NCBI GenBank assembly: GCA_949317995.1
Contig: OX439040.1
Span: 59,058,089 to 59,122,088, forward strand
Length of the DNA stretch: 64,000 bases
Direction of reading: 5' to 3'
Origin: Acholoe squamosa
Lineage: Eukaryota > Annelida > Polychaeta > Phyllodocida > Polynoidae
Shown one piece after another: positions 1 through 11,072 of this stretch (the stretch's first letter is position 1; each line of letters starts with the position of its first letter). Made by a program: the position numbers and the translations under genes. The notes beneath the pieces were generated by a model that was not told the DNA's origin, did no database searches, and worked only from the letters and a program-made list of their open reading frames with translations.

Positions 1-387
1 TATTTTGATTACTGCAGCTTCATGATTGATGGTGCAAATATGGACCAAGTCGCAAAACTCCAGAGGCTACAAAACAGGGGGCTTAGGATCATTACTAAAA
101 CATTAAGTATCAAAACAAGTACAGAGGTCCTTCACACCCGATGTGCAGTAGACAGGTTAGAAACCAGACGCAAAAACCAGCTGGCGATCTTCATGTACAA
201 GCAAGCCACCAAGCTGGGCCTGACGGTCAATGAAACCCAAAGGACCAGGAGTGACTTAAAAATTAAATTCCCACAGAAAAGGCCTAATCTTGAAAAATAT
301 AAGAGGAGTCCATATTACAGGGGTGTCCACCTATGGGACAGGATTGATGCCAGAGCTCAAAAAGCTAAGTCAATTTTAAGATTTTAA
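1..387 (+). pseudogene. LINE reverse transcriptase, C-terminal fragment
   Basis: An open frame runs from base 1, beyond the window edge, to the stop at 385-387. It begins with YFDYCSF and continues through KLQRLQNRGLRI to a basic tail ending SILRF. The arrangement (YFDY, then LQxLQNRGLRI, then a conserved Trp before the C-terminus) is that of the thumb and C-terminal region of CR1/L2/jockey-group non-LTR retrotransposon RTs, also seen in the LINE copies at 9-15 kb. The catalytic palm lies outside the window, so whether the copy is intact cannot be judged. The C-terminus differs clearly from the 9-15 kb copies, so this is a different LINE family. Clade is uncertain. Confidence 0.75.
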
Positions 388-1125
388 GTCACTATACAGC
401 AAGTACAATCTTGCTCCAGCCTTAATCGGCTAGTTGGGAAGTGCCAGACTCAAGGAAGATTGGGCTCCTGTCTTTGTTTTACTGAGTAATCATTGACACA
501 GAGGCTCCCATAATCCCTAAATTGTACAGGTACATGTAAAAGGAAACTGCATTGAATTACTGCAAACACAGTATACCCTATATCTGATTTGACCAAACTT
601 TGACTGAAGAGTTTTAGTTCCCCATAGTTGTAGAAAATGCCCACACTGCCAGAAAAACAACTACCATTATCATCAACTTCTACTTCACCTCAACTCACCA
701 AAATATCTACTATCTCACTGTCTGGTTGGCATCAGCAGTGTTTACTTTTACCTTTATCCTATCAGCTCTCTACTCCAACTATTCTATGTCATTTGAAGTC
801 TATCCGCATGATAAAAATTTATATTGTATGTAAGCTCCAGGATTGCTTTGTATGCCAAGAGTTAGATGTGGAAATAAAGGTTCGGCAGCGATGTAAAATC
901 ATGAAAATGATGTGGTGAAGCTGGAACAAAAAAAAAATGTAACGAGGAGGCGCAAATTTGAGGAGTTTAGGATCTTTTTTAAGGAAATTTTCACAGCATA
1001 GCTGTGATGAATTATTTTATTATGGTTAAGGGACATAGTTACCATAGAACTATGTATGCATGCTGTCTGTAAGGGGTTATTGTATGGCATGACTAATAAA
1101 AACTCATGTTGCCTGTAAGGGGTTA
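388..1125 (+). other. LINE 3' UTR, then unassigned sequence
   Basis: Follows the RT stop codon. A polyadenylation-type AATAAA lies at 873-878, and the LINE probably ends near 890. From there to 1125 there is no ORF, but fragments (TGCCTGTAAGGGGTTATGG) resemble the start of the satellite that follows. Confidence 0.4.
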
Positions 1126-1510
1126 TGGAGGCTGTGTGTACTGCCTGGTCACGGCTGAGCACTCCCAATAAGCTATCAAGTTGAAGTATATACTTGTAGT
1201 ACATCTCAGGTACATGGAGGCTGTGTGTACTGCCTGGTCAGTGCTGAGCACTGCCAATAAGCTATCAAGTTGAAGTATATACTTGTAGTATGTTTCAGGT
1301 GTGTGGAGGCCGTGTGTACTGCCTGGTCACGGCTGAGCACTGCCAATAAGCTATCAAGTTGAATTATATACTTGTAGTACATCTCAGGTAGATGGAGGCT
1401 GTGTGTACTGCCTGGTCACGGCTGAGCACTCCCAATAAGCTATCAAGTTGAATTATATACTTGTAGTACGTCTCAGGTGTGTGGAGGCCTTGTGTCCTGC
1501 CTGGACAGGG
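1126..1510. repeat. 89-bp tandem repeat
   Basis: The phrase GGAGGCTGTGTGTACTGCCT recurs at about 1127, 1216, 1305, 1394 and (diverged) 1483, a spacing of 89 bp. Each unit holds CAATAAGCTATCAAGTTGAA and ends near ACTTGTAGTAC. There are about 4.3 units. Short ORFs across it are products of the repeat. Confidence 0.9.
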
Positions 1511-2358
1511 TCTATGGGTCACTGAGGACAAAATTCTAGCGCGTGGTGTTACATGTGAATGAATTATTTTCAAAATGAAAATAATTCAATAATGCATGTT
1601 TGAGTACTTGAGCATGCGAGGGGGTGCGTGACTTAATGAATGAGGGGTTCACTACAGAAAAAATGAGCCCAATTTTCCTGGCTGTGCGCTGCCCCCATCC
1701 CCCTTAGACCACCCACCCTGTATCTGCCTCTGCTGGGGTAGCTTTGGGGAGGTATCAGGGCAACCCCCCTCCCCCTCCACAGCACCTCCTGTATGGGACC
1801 ATCCATTAATTACGTACACACTTTTTGGCAGAAATTTGACCCCCCACCCCCTGTTGCACCATGTACACATTGGGGCTATATTCCCCCTCCCCCCTGCGTA
1901 CATACTTACTTCACTGACCCCCCCCCCCCCCCCCGCCGGTCCCTTAGATAAGTAGGACTTCAGGAGAGGGGGTGAAACCACATATTTTGATCTGTATTTG
2001 AAGGTATTTAGTATATGAATATGCACCTTATTTTTAATCAAAAAGAAGTACATGTGATTCAAAAGTATGATCGATTTAGTTTAGAAGATATTCATTTCCT
2101 CACCCTACCTAAAGTTAGTTGTTGATCGGGAGTTGTTTTGAGAATACTGGAGATTAGAAAAGGGTCCAATTAAGGGCTTCTACTCCTGACCCCCAGTTTA
2201 CAAATCTCTTTTTCATGAAGACGTAATTTCCATTACTAAATAGACTGAATCATCAAATTTAGAAATTCCTGATTTGTTTCAGATTTCCTGTAAAATTTTC
2301 TTCTAAATCTAACTCATCAATGATTTTAACTTTGAGAAATTTCTCTCATTTTCTATTA
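1511..2358. other. No gene seen; C-rich MITE-like remnant
   Basis: Around 1790-1930 there is C-rich sequence starting GGGACCATCCATTAATTACG. It resembles the left end of the MITE at 61879 (GGGGCCATCCATTAAGGATG). No coding sequence is supported. Confidence 0.35.
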
Positions 2359-2581
2359 CCGTAAATCCTCGCGTATAAGACGCAGCTTATAAAGCTGAAT
2401 TATGCCCTCTGCGTCCTATAGGATTCATCCAAACTCAGGGTGCGTCCTATAGGCTAGGATTTTCCACTGTAGAACAGTACTAAAATCACCAAACTCTCAC
2501 CCTAGGAGTGTCTTATAGGCTTTAGCTGAACTCAGGGTGCGTCCTATACATGAGGGGCGTCCTATACGCGAGGATTTAAAG
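2359..2581. mobile_element. TA-flanked MITE (CCGTAA family)
   Basis: Inverted ends CCGTAAATCCTCGCGTATAA and TATACGCGAGGATTTAAAG are flanked on both sides by TA. The interior repeats GCGTCCTATA and GCGTCTTATA. The TA duplication and short inverted repeats suggest a non-autonomous Tc1/mariner-type element. Other copies start at 4252, 7961, 8277, 13304, 27024, 30961 and 63586; 15723 is a variant. Confidence 0.75.
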
Positions 2582-2583
2582 TA

Positions 2584-3357
2584 CTCAGAGGTTTAGAGCC
2601 CCACTGCCTGCATCACCCTCCTGGCTGGGAAGGTTTCAGAAACGAATGACCTAGGCCTGGTTAATCAGACCCTAAAATGACCCAAAGATACCCTAAATTT
2701 TGTTTCAATGTACCCCTCTCCGTGGACAATGCGTATGCCAAAATGGCCTAAGACCCCCCCCCTCCCCCTGTACGCACATGTACAGCACTATCAGTGCCAG
2801 TGAATACTTGATACTCTACTTTGATCATGATGCATGTCTATGTCCTTCAAGGGTTACCTAATGTATTCTGCCATAAGGATGTGCCTTATACATTTAGGCA
2901 CAAATGTCATGTAATAATAGAACAGTACTAAAATTACCACAATCTGGTGTAGTTGTGCCTTCCAGGTCTGGCATGAGCTCAGTGCGCGCCTTGTGAGCGA
3001 GATGTGCCTTACACACGAGATACTGCTGAATTTTCTAAAATATTGAAAACAAACTCAAATCTTGTAGTCTAAAACCTCACAAAAGAAGAGGGGTGCCTTA
3101 GGTCAAAGACATGAATTATATGTCAGATAGAAAATTGACTAAGAAAGATTTCACTTGGCTAAGAATAATATCACTTGGCTATCCAGCATGGACGTTTGTC
3201 ACGAGTCGATCCTCCAGGCTGGATCTTAATTTGAACCAGCTAACACCTAAATGTAAGCGAGATATTCTGCAACTCACACACCACTTCAATTATGATTGGT
3301 GTATTTCACCTTACAAAAAAAAAAGAATAGAATCACAACGTTTTGTCATATAAGTTA
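2584..3357. other. No gene seen
   Basis: Downstream of the cyclophilin poly(A) site. It carries a degenerate copy of the TA-flanked MITE interior around 2860-3020 (GTGCCTTATACATTTAGGC and similar). No convincing ORF. Confidence 0.4.
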
Positions 3358-3363
3358 TTTATT
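3358..3363 (-). promoter_or_regulatory. Candidate cyclophilin poly(A) signal
   Basis: TTTATT on the plus strand reads AATAAA on the minus strand, about 475 bases after the cyclophilin stop codon. It is the most plausible signal seen in the 3' flank. Confidence 0.5.
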
Positions 3364-3836
3364 AATAACCTCTCAAGTTTGACGTTGAAGGATAGCAGGA
3401 ACAGCATCCCTCCCCAAACATTCACACAAGCACACATTAGCCACACAACCAGGTATACTCAATCAACCAAAAACATGGCTTCTCAATAGTCACAAAAAGC
3501 AAAAATTACCACCCAAAAAGAGCGTTTTTGCACCATGAAGGACGATGATATAGCAACGTTGAAAAGGTCTCACAAGTCACAAAAATATCCCTTCACAATT
3601 CCATCACGCTGATAAGAGTGACGGTTATAAGTTACATTGCATGGATTTATCTAGATGAACGGATTCGTGAACTCCATTTCGTGTGCTAGCTGTTGAGCCA
3701 CTGTTGGCACCTAAGGCTCTGCACGCTGGCACCCGGTGATGATAACGCTATCAGGCAATCACAGTGGCGGAGCCTAAGGTTAAAGTCCTAAAGTTGAGGG
3801 CTGTTGACAAACATGGGAAAAGTCTATGTGTATAAA

Positions 3837-3996
3837 TCATTCAGCGCCCTCCTCGCCTTCTGGTATACACTCGCCACAGTCCGCGATGGTAACCTTCTTG
3901 GATGTGGTGCCTGAGTGCGAGCCAAGGGCCTCCATCTTCTTCACTATGTCCATGCCCTCCACCACCTCCCCGAACACTACGTGCTTGCCGTCAAGC
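3837..3996 (-). CDS. Cyclophilin exon 4 (C-terminal exon)
   Basis: The exon begins after the minus-strand acceptor CTTCTTTGCAG. Its first base completes the Trp codon (phase 2). It codes for [20 protein letters not shown] through [18 protein letters not shown] and stops with TGA at 3839-3837. It carries the active-site Leu and His that follow Trp (equivalent to L122 and H126 of CypA). The acidic extension after ADCGE is longer than in cytosolic CypA. Confidence 0.93.
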
Positions 3997-4251
3997 CTGC
4001 AAAGAAGAGGGACAATGTAGATTCTATTCTCTGTAACCTTAAGGGCACAAAGCATGATAAGGTGCATGTTTATTTGTCGATTTGACCATTCCCTGGGATA
4101 TCAGAACACATCAATGACCACCAGGAATGTAAGTCAGAGTGTATGAAAAATTCTGAAGACATATGCATAGAAAGTCTGATTTTTTTTATAGAATACTACA
4201 AGACTTTGATCAAAGATGGGAAATTCAGATACATCTGTAGGTACTATAATA

Positions 4252-4518
4252 CCGTGTGTATAAGGTACGTCTTATACACGAGGATGGGCCCCTGAGATAA
4301 GAAAAAGTTTAGTGTAAAATCTCCCAAAGCCAAGGCTACCCTTGCAAGGATTAAAATGGTTTTAGGATAATAGGGTATGCCGTAGCCTACCCACAAGTTT
4401 TCCAAATTTCCAAAATCCATTGATAGGAACATAAGTTATATCATGTTAAATTTTTCTAGAGACCCATGAAGTCTGGGTGCGTTTAATTTACGCGGGGTGC
4501 ACCTCATATAAGACGGGG
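4252..4518. mobile_element. Degenerate TA-flanked MITE in cyclophilin intron 3
   Basis: Starts CCGTGTGTATAAGGTACGTC after a TA and ends TATAAGACGGGG before a TA. The ends are recognisably the CCGTAA family but heavily mutated. Confidence 0.5.
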
Positions 4519-4904
4519 TATTAAGTATGTCAAACCAACAAAATTCTGAAATCAAACTTTTGAAAACTTATATCCCTGCACCACCTGCACGATGCATGAC
4601 TGCACCTCTGGGTAGTCACCTTCCCACAGGTAGTAAGTCAATTCAGGGATGTAAGTCACCTAGTACACAAATCCCTGAAATGCTCAAGATGAACCCCTTA
4701 AATGTTACCAGCTAAGTTTGTATAGGAATCCGAATGAATAGGACTTTAAACCTTCAAAATTCCTGAAATCAGGGAAATCCCTGAAGACTTCCATCCCTGA
4801 GTCATGATGCACGAAAGCAGTACCTGTATAGATCTGCATGTACCAGTAACTGACTGCCCCTGCAGCGGTGCATCATGATGACAGATGAACGCATTTCTTA
4901 TGTT

Positions 4905-5095
4905 AAAATTAGATTGATTGATTGATTTGTGTTTTACACCACTTTAGCGGCACTAAGTGGCTATCCCGTGCTACACCGGTTGATAATTTAACAGAGGAAT
5001 GTGTCAGTGCCCGCGCATATGTGCACCACACACATCCTGAGGGGATAGGAAAGAGGAGATATAGACCATTTTAAGTGGGCTAGGGAAGCCCGCTG
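4905..5095 (-). repeat. SINE-like repeat, copy 1
   Basis: A (GATT)n run at the left end suggests a (AATC)n 3' tail on the minus strand. The body contains CAGAGGAATGTGTCAGTGCC, GCATATGTGCACCACACACA and TTTTAAGTGGGCTAGGGAAG. About 120 bp is nearly identical to 5790-5905. It lies in cyclophilin intron 3. Confidence 0.7.
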
Positions 5096-5194
5096 TTAAA
5101 ATTAGCAATCCAAATATGACCCCTCATCCCCTCCCGAGAGGGGGGAATCATATTTGGATTAATCCCAGGGATTAATATCAATATGAAAACATAC

Positions 5195-5270
5195 CATGAT
5201 GTCTTGGCTGTGCAGATGAAGAACTGGGATCCATTGGAATTAGGGCCTGCATTAGCCATGGACAATATAC
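5195..5270 (-). CDS. Cyclophilin exon 3
   Basis: The acceptor is TTTAAAG before GTATATTG. The donor is GTATGT directly after TCATG, so the Trp codon is split with exon 4. It codes for [18 protein letters not shown] through TAKTSW, with the conserved active-site Ala-Asn, the Phe of QFF and the Trp equivalent to W121 that contacts cyclosporin in other family members. The 76-nt size keeps the frame. Confidence 0.94.
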
Positions 5271-5717
5271 CTTTAAATACAGAGAATACCAGATCATTGA
5301 TTTTGTGGAATACATGGGTCTCCAAGCCAGTTATTGGAGAGATGAAGAATTTCATCATCAACCTGTTAAGTATGCTCTACACTACTGAACTCATTTTTCC
5401 CTGCAACTGTAAACAGGCATGGAACTGTGATTTGAATAAATAAAGATGCGACTTTAACTCTTTCTTTAATTACCAAGGTGTTTTGAGCTGATTTTCGGTC
5501 TCAAGGGGATGTCATTATCTTTTAAAAACTGGTGGAATTATGTTCATATTCCTAGTTGAAAGTTAAGTAGGAATGGTATAAGCTACGCATAAGGGTAGAA
5601 ATTTACAGAATCCCGACTGGCTGTATCTATCTTAATAAGAGATAAATGATAGTGGCAGCACAGCATGTTTATTCCAAAAAGTGGTGATTTATTCAAACTT
5701 CAACAATCATTTTCAGG

Positions 5718-5905
5718 AGTGAGTGAGTGAGTAATAGATGTTTAACGCCATTTCGACAGCTAAGGTCATATTCATGGCGAGAACTACATTACACAATTTC
5801 ACAGAGGAATGTGTCAGTGCCCACGCATATGTGCACCACACACATCCTGAGGGGATAGGAAAGAGGAGAAATAGACCCTTTTAAGTGGGCTAGGGAAGCC
5901 CGTCA
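5718..5905 (-). repeat. SINE-like repeat, copy 2
   Basis: Same body as 4905-5095, with a (GAGT)n run instead of (GATT)n at the left end, followed by TAATAGATGTTTAACGCC. The different tail microsatellite shows it is an independent insertion, here in cyclophilin intron 2. Confidence 0.7.
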
Positions 5906-6587
5906 TTTTCAGGACTCCCTCTATCAACTGAGACGAAATAGAGAATAAATCTTAGCAACTTTTCGGATTTTTCAAATTCAATGGTCACATAGTATATCTT
6001 CCATTCGGTTACCATGGCAACCAGGACAGTGCAAAATCACTGTTTTAGTGTGGCTATTTTTGTCTACAACACACCGAAATTTCGACCAAAAACCTTGATC
6101 AGTACCATCTTTTTTGTCATGAATCTAAAGTAGATCTATTTTTAGTGCTTAAGAAAGATTTCATGACCCTTGTACCCCCGTCGTGACCGGCGCTTATTCA
6201 AATCCCAGTGCTTAAACACAACCATACGGTATTTCATGATTTTTGCCTCAAATATTGAGTAAAATCGGCCTAAACCTTCCTTAATTCTCTGCCAGGTTTA
6301 GAGGATCATTTTATCTCAGCAAAAGATATGAGGAACTTCTGATTTGGGGTATGCAGAGATCACACATCAGACAACAAGATTTGAAAAAATCGTGAGATGT
6401 CATGCATTTTTGAGAGAATTTTTTTTTTCGTAGAAATGCACGATCGGTAAAGGAAGAATAATCTCTGATATTGGTAATATTTCATATGAATGATATATAG
6501 AAACTAATATTTTTATCAACCGCCACCCCCAAACGACATGTCAAAAAAAAAATATATTTATGGTTGATCAAGATGCAGATGCCTTAC

Positions 6588-6804
6588 CGGGACCAGTGTG
6601 CTTTAGTTCAAAATTCTCATCAGCGAATTTATGCCCATAGATGCTGCGGCCACCGAGCCCATTGTGATGTGTGAAGTCGCCGCCCTGACACATGAAGCCG
6701 GGGATGATGCGGTGGAATGTTGTGTTCTTGTAGCCAAATCCCTTTTCTCCTGTACATAAGGCACGGAAGTTCTCCGATGTCTTTGGCACTACATCCTGAC
6801 GAAG
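6588..6804 (-). CDS. Cyclophilin exon 2
   Basis: The acceptor TTTTGGATAG precedes CTTCGTCAGG, and the donor GTAAGGC follows GGTCCCG. The 217-nt exon codes for [22 protein letters not shown], then [15 protein letters not shown] (catalytic Arg and the F-M-Q pocket residues) and [14 protein letters not shown]. It is the strongest single piece of evidence for a functional cyclophilin. No frameshift or stop interrupts it. Confidence 0.95.
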
Positions 6805-7960
6805 CTATCCAAAACAGAGAAAGCAGTTTTAAAAAGACCCATTATAACAAGACATCAATTAAAAAATAGAGAGAAGAATATGTAACAAAGTAGATTTGCA
6901 TGGGGGACTGTACACATAATTCGTTAAATTGGAATCAATGAGGTAAAAACTTAAAGGACTCAATTTGAATAAATAATTGCTGTACAGATTGATTAAAATT
7001 CAAAATAACATGAACCCCTCTTTCACACTTTTAAGTGTCAGTTCTAAACCTCTTCTAGATTCAGCACAACATTCACTATAGAAATGTATGGGGGAGGAGG
7101 GGGGGGACTTCCATTTTCATTTATGTTTCACTTTTCACTACTTAAAATTGAACCACACGATTTTGCCAACAAAAACAACATTTGTCTCATATAACCGGGT
7201 ACATGTATATTCTTATATGGCAGTTCAAGAAAGATTGCACTATTTCAAGTCCCTCTATATTCAAATCCAGCTTGACATTGGATAACATTACTGTAGTCCC
7301 TGTTCGGGGGGGGGGGAGGGGGGGGGGCAGCACAGACTTATAGACTTTTTATAGACTTACAAGATTCTTATTCATTTTAGACCCTAGTAATGATATGTGA
7401 CTGTACTGTTCTAAAGTATAAGATCTTTGCCAATAAGGTGCATCTCCAAATTTGAGGAATCAATTTGGGGCCTTATTTTATGGATCGTGCACTTCGAATT
7501 GGTCCCAAAATGTAGCCTGATACCTCATGTATAAGGCGCAGCTTACACACGAGGATAGTATACTATTCAACTATGGTGGAAGGGTCAGTGACATACATTA
7601 ACCTTTCTAGTTGTTTGCAAAAAGAAGCACTATTATCAGGAGTTCTATTCGGCATATGACCAAATACAATTCTTCACTTTAGGTAGACAGTTTTTAAATA
7701 TCTCCTATACATGAATCAGAGGCCTCCTGTGCCTTTAATATAGAATCAGCCCAAAGTGTGGGTGCTTCTTATTGGCTGGAAGCGGGTCTGGAGCTGGTTT
7801 CTGGTGGCAATCACTGATAAGAACTGATAACATGGGACCAGCATGTCCCTGGAAGTGGGTGTTACCCAGGGACAAGGTACCCATCATAGTATGTCTTATC
7901 AGTGGGGTTTACCTCAACCAGCAAAATTCAAAATGGTGGACCCACAGGACGTCAATACTA
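6805..7960. other. Start of cyclophilin intron 1; no gene seen
   Basis: Intronic on the minus strand. It contains a G-run near 7305-7330 and a decayed CCGTAA-family MITE end around 7500-7560 (TATAAGGCGCAGCTTACACA). Nothing else is recognised. Confidence 0.5.
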
Positions 7961-8193
7961 CCGTAAACTCCCGCGTATAGGACGCGTCCTCTACGCCAAA
8001 CAAATGCCTTGTGCGTCTTATAAGATCTCTTCAGGTTGGGGGTGCGTCTTATACGAGGGGTAATTTTACTATAGAAATGTACTAATCTTACAAATTTACG
8101 CATTAAAATGTGCGTCTTATACGCGAAAATGCATGTGCTGAGTTTGGGGTGCGTCCTATATGCGCAACGCGTCTTCTATGCGGGAGATTACGG
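7961..8193. mobile_element. TA-flanked MITE (CCGTAA family)
   Basis: CCGTAAACTCCCGCGTATAG at the left and TATGCGGGAGATTACGG at the right, each next to TA. Very similar to the copy at 63586-63800, including the interior word GGGGTAATTTTACTATAGAA. Confidence 0.85.
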
Positions 8194-8276
8194 TAAGCCC
8201 TATAGGCGGGGTATTTTTACTTTAGAACAGTACTGGTACTAAACCTTAAAAAATCGGCCCCAAGATGAACCTCATA

Positions 8277-8746
8277 CCGTAATCTCCCGCGTATAAGGGG
8301 CACCCCTGCTGTAACACGCACCTAGAATTTTAGAAAATGGTAAAAAAAAAAATGAAAAATTCATAACTTTAGTTCTACTGAATGGATTTTGAAAATTCAA
8401 AAAGCTATTTGTAGCTAGGGCCCCCTGGACCCCGCTATGTCATTTCATGACGTAGGGGGCTGTGTATGAATGACATCATGTTTTGGACCTTTTTTGACCC
8501 CCCCCCCGGTCATGTTTTTTGCCAATTTTGCAATGATGAAAGTATAGGGAAAATTAATCCTGTCATGCCGGGCCTAACCCTCCCCTCCCCCTTCCTGCAT
8601 GACGTCATTTGTACACAGCCGCCCCCCCCCTGAGGGGGAATGTAACATATCAAAAGAAAGGTCTTGGGTGTCCCTTTTGCAGACCCAGGAAGAACTAAAA
8701 CCTTTTGTGTAAGACGCGCCTAATAGTTATACGTGAGAGATTATGG
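8277..8746. mobile_element. TA-flanked MITE containing a second MITE
   Basis: CCGTAATCTCCCGCGTATAA begins the element and ACGTGAGAGATTATGG ends it, TA on both sides. Its interior holds the separate inverted-repeat unit at 8457-8624. Confidence 0.75.
8457..8624. mobile_element. Nested short element, GGCTGTGTA inverted repeats
   Basis: Left GGCTGTGTATGAATGACATC and right GACGTCATTTGTACACAGCC are inverted repeats of each other with few mismatches. Related ends occur at 61879 and 62240-62267. Confidence 0.6.
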
Positions 8747-8815
8747 TAGGGTTTTCTTACTTGCAGGGCAGTTAGATTTTTGATATGGTGGAACATTTTT
8801 TTAAATCTATATTTA

Positions 8816-8955
8816 GGGAGTGGTCATTATTTATCAACAGCGGGGTGGTGGAATTTTTTATGCCTCCCCCTTGACAGGAGTCAAAATTTGTTGCGCCCCC
8901 ACCCCCTGTGCCAGAGGCGGAGGATTTTCGTGCCCCTCTTTGATCTATTATAATT
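8816..8955. mobile_element. Truncated GGGAGTGGTC MITE
   Basis: Starts TTA then GGGAGTGGTCATTATTTATC, as in the complete copies at 30543 and 36651, and follows their interior (TCTTTGATCTAT). The right end is missing. Confidence 0.65.
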
Positions 8956-8989
8956 TAGCATTACCAAAATGAAAATTTATATTGATTGA

Positions 8990-10400
8990 ACTGCAAGTCA
9001 AGTTTCAAGTTTCAAAGATATTTTATTCCAAGAAATATTTACAGGTTCGCCATTCCAGAGATCTCCCTGCATCATACACCTGGGAGATTGCTATGGGGGA
9101 ACAATCTCTCATTTACCATGGTAATACTAATACTACTAATACTTGTGGAAATACAGATCCTCATATATCGGTACAGTGTGTGTAATATTCAGTGATATAT
9201 GGATAAACAAAATAAACCACTATGAAAATTGTTCTACTTCTACCTTCATAATGGGTATAAAGTTTATCTGTGTCCCATTCCCTATAGAAGTAGCTTACTA
9301 GCCTGTTTTTGATTTCCGTTTTGCAGCTTTCCTTCCCCACTATCCATCTTAGGCTGGGTTCTAGAGCATTCCATTGTGCATGAGCTTGATATACCGGGTC
9401 TCTAATGAGGTATTCTGATTTGGGGCAGGCTTGTAATATTTGGGGTGCTTGTGAGCTGCGGGTACCAACAGAGTGTAGTACAAGAGCTTGGCCACTAAAT
9501 ACCAGTCTGTGACACATTGTCAACTGCAGGGACACTCTTCTTGGCTTATCTATTGGCAGCATTTTTGCTCTAACATACAGCTCTTTGACATGGATGTCCC
9601 TTGGGTTATTTATCCTATAACATATTCTTAAACCAGTGTTACACAATACATGTAGCTTCCTGAGGGCTGATGCTGGCAGGCCCGTTGTAAAAACAAGACC
9701 ATAGTCTAGGTAAGGCATGACCATACTTCTCATAATACCACAGTAAGTTCATCAATCATACTACGAGTTTGCAGCAACATCCACACTTTATGCCTAACTG
9801 ACTTGACCATGTTATTTACTTGCCCCACAAAGTCGAGGCTTCCATCCATCATAATACCTAAATACTTGTACATTGTGGTAGCTTCAAACTCTGTGCCTTT
9901 GATATTCAGATTCAGCTCCTCTCTATCCCTAGAGATCAGCATGTGTTTGGACTTGGCTATATTTATTGTGAGGCTGTTTATACCACACCACTTTACAATA
10001 CTATCAACATCCTGCTGTAGTGAGGCTAGTAGTTCTTCTAATGTGCTATCACAGCCTATCAACAGAGTGTCATCTGCATATAGCTTAAGTTCGGATGTAG
10101 TGTTCACTGTAGCCATTAGAGTTTTACATAAATGAGAAACAGCAGAGGACAGACACTGGAGCCCTGATATATTCTGATGTGACTTTATTACACAGAGTTC
10201 TCTGCACACGGTTCTCCAGGTAGCTCCCCAACCATTTCTGGGCCTGCTCTGCTATTCTGAGAGGTCCTAATTTAGAGATCAGCAGGCTATGGTCCAGAGA
10301 ATCAAAAGCTTTTGCTAGATCAAAATAGACTATTCCCACTTTCTTATTATTTACTCTATGCAGATGAGCAGTGTGTAGTACCTGGAATAACTGCAAATTT
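8990..10400 (-). pseudogene. 5'-truncated, frameshifted LINE (RT 3' half)
   Basis: Read on the minus strand from about 10400: VGIVYFDLAKAFDSLDHS (RT palm, first catalytic Asp), then after a frameshift LKLYADDTLLIGCDS (the YADD catalytic motif), then after another shift YLDYGLVFTTGLPAS through WNALEPSLRWIVGKES near the C-terminus. At least two frameshifts break the reading. The 3' end has AATAAAATATC followed by a short (GAAACTT)n tail at about 8990-9030, typical of CR1/L2-type ends. Residue pattern matches the larger LINE at 11-15 kb, so the two are related copies in the same orientation. It is inside cyclophilin intron 1 and cannot be active. Confidence 0.85.
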
Positions 10401-10454
10401 TAATTGTCAAAACCAGTGAGCAAATTAAGGGCATTTATGCCTGTTGGAGGAAAA

Positions 10455-11072
10455 TGTTATTTTTTTTTTTATTTTTTTTTTTTTAAACGCTTTTATTTTC
10501 ACCTGGTTACACTATGATCAGTACAACTGTTCAACCCATACATGAACCAGGGACCGAGTGAAGCTAACTCAGGTCCAGTCTTTACACATAATCAAGGGAC
10601 TTTCAGTTACAAACAATGTTCAGTTGCTTCTTTACATAGGATAAGGTAAAAAACTAGAATATAAACTAATCACATGAATAATATTGGAGTACATTTATAA
10701 GTCACATGTACATGTAAAATAAGACTAAAATGATATTTATGTTTACAGGACAGGACGTCATCACAGACACAAGACAAACAACCCAAAAGAGGAGCTGTTC
10801 CTGAAGAGGAGTTATATCCTAATAAGCAGGCATACCCTAAATCGAGATCTGCAATCCTATAATCACTCTTAAGTACATCAACTCATTCATGAGCACCTAT
10901 TTACTTATATGCCTAACCTCACCCAGTCAGAACAGCTCGATTTATGATTAATAAAGCGCGTTATAAACATATTCAATGCTCGGTATTATATGCTTGTCCT
11001 TCCTCCTCAACGCTGAGGATTTAGACCACTCACTCATGTTTATATTCATGTAATAGACTCTCTCATATCTTC
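10455..11072 (-). other. 3' UTR and A-rich tail of the second LINE
   Basis: Lies between the end of LINE ORF2 at 11073 and an A-rich run (T-rich on the plus strand) at about 10457-10484. It marks the likely 3' end of the element. No ORF of note. Confidence 0.55.

Noticed and set aside
1652-2062. 136-aa Gly-rich minus-strand ORF
   Set aside because: It spans C-runs and MITE-like sequence, has no domain-like pattern and low-complexity composition.
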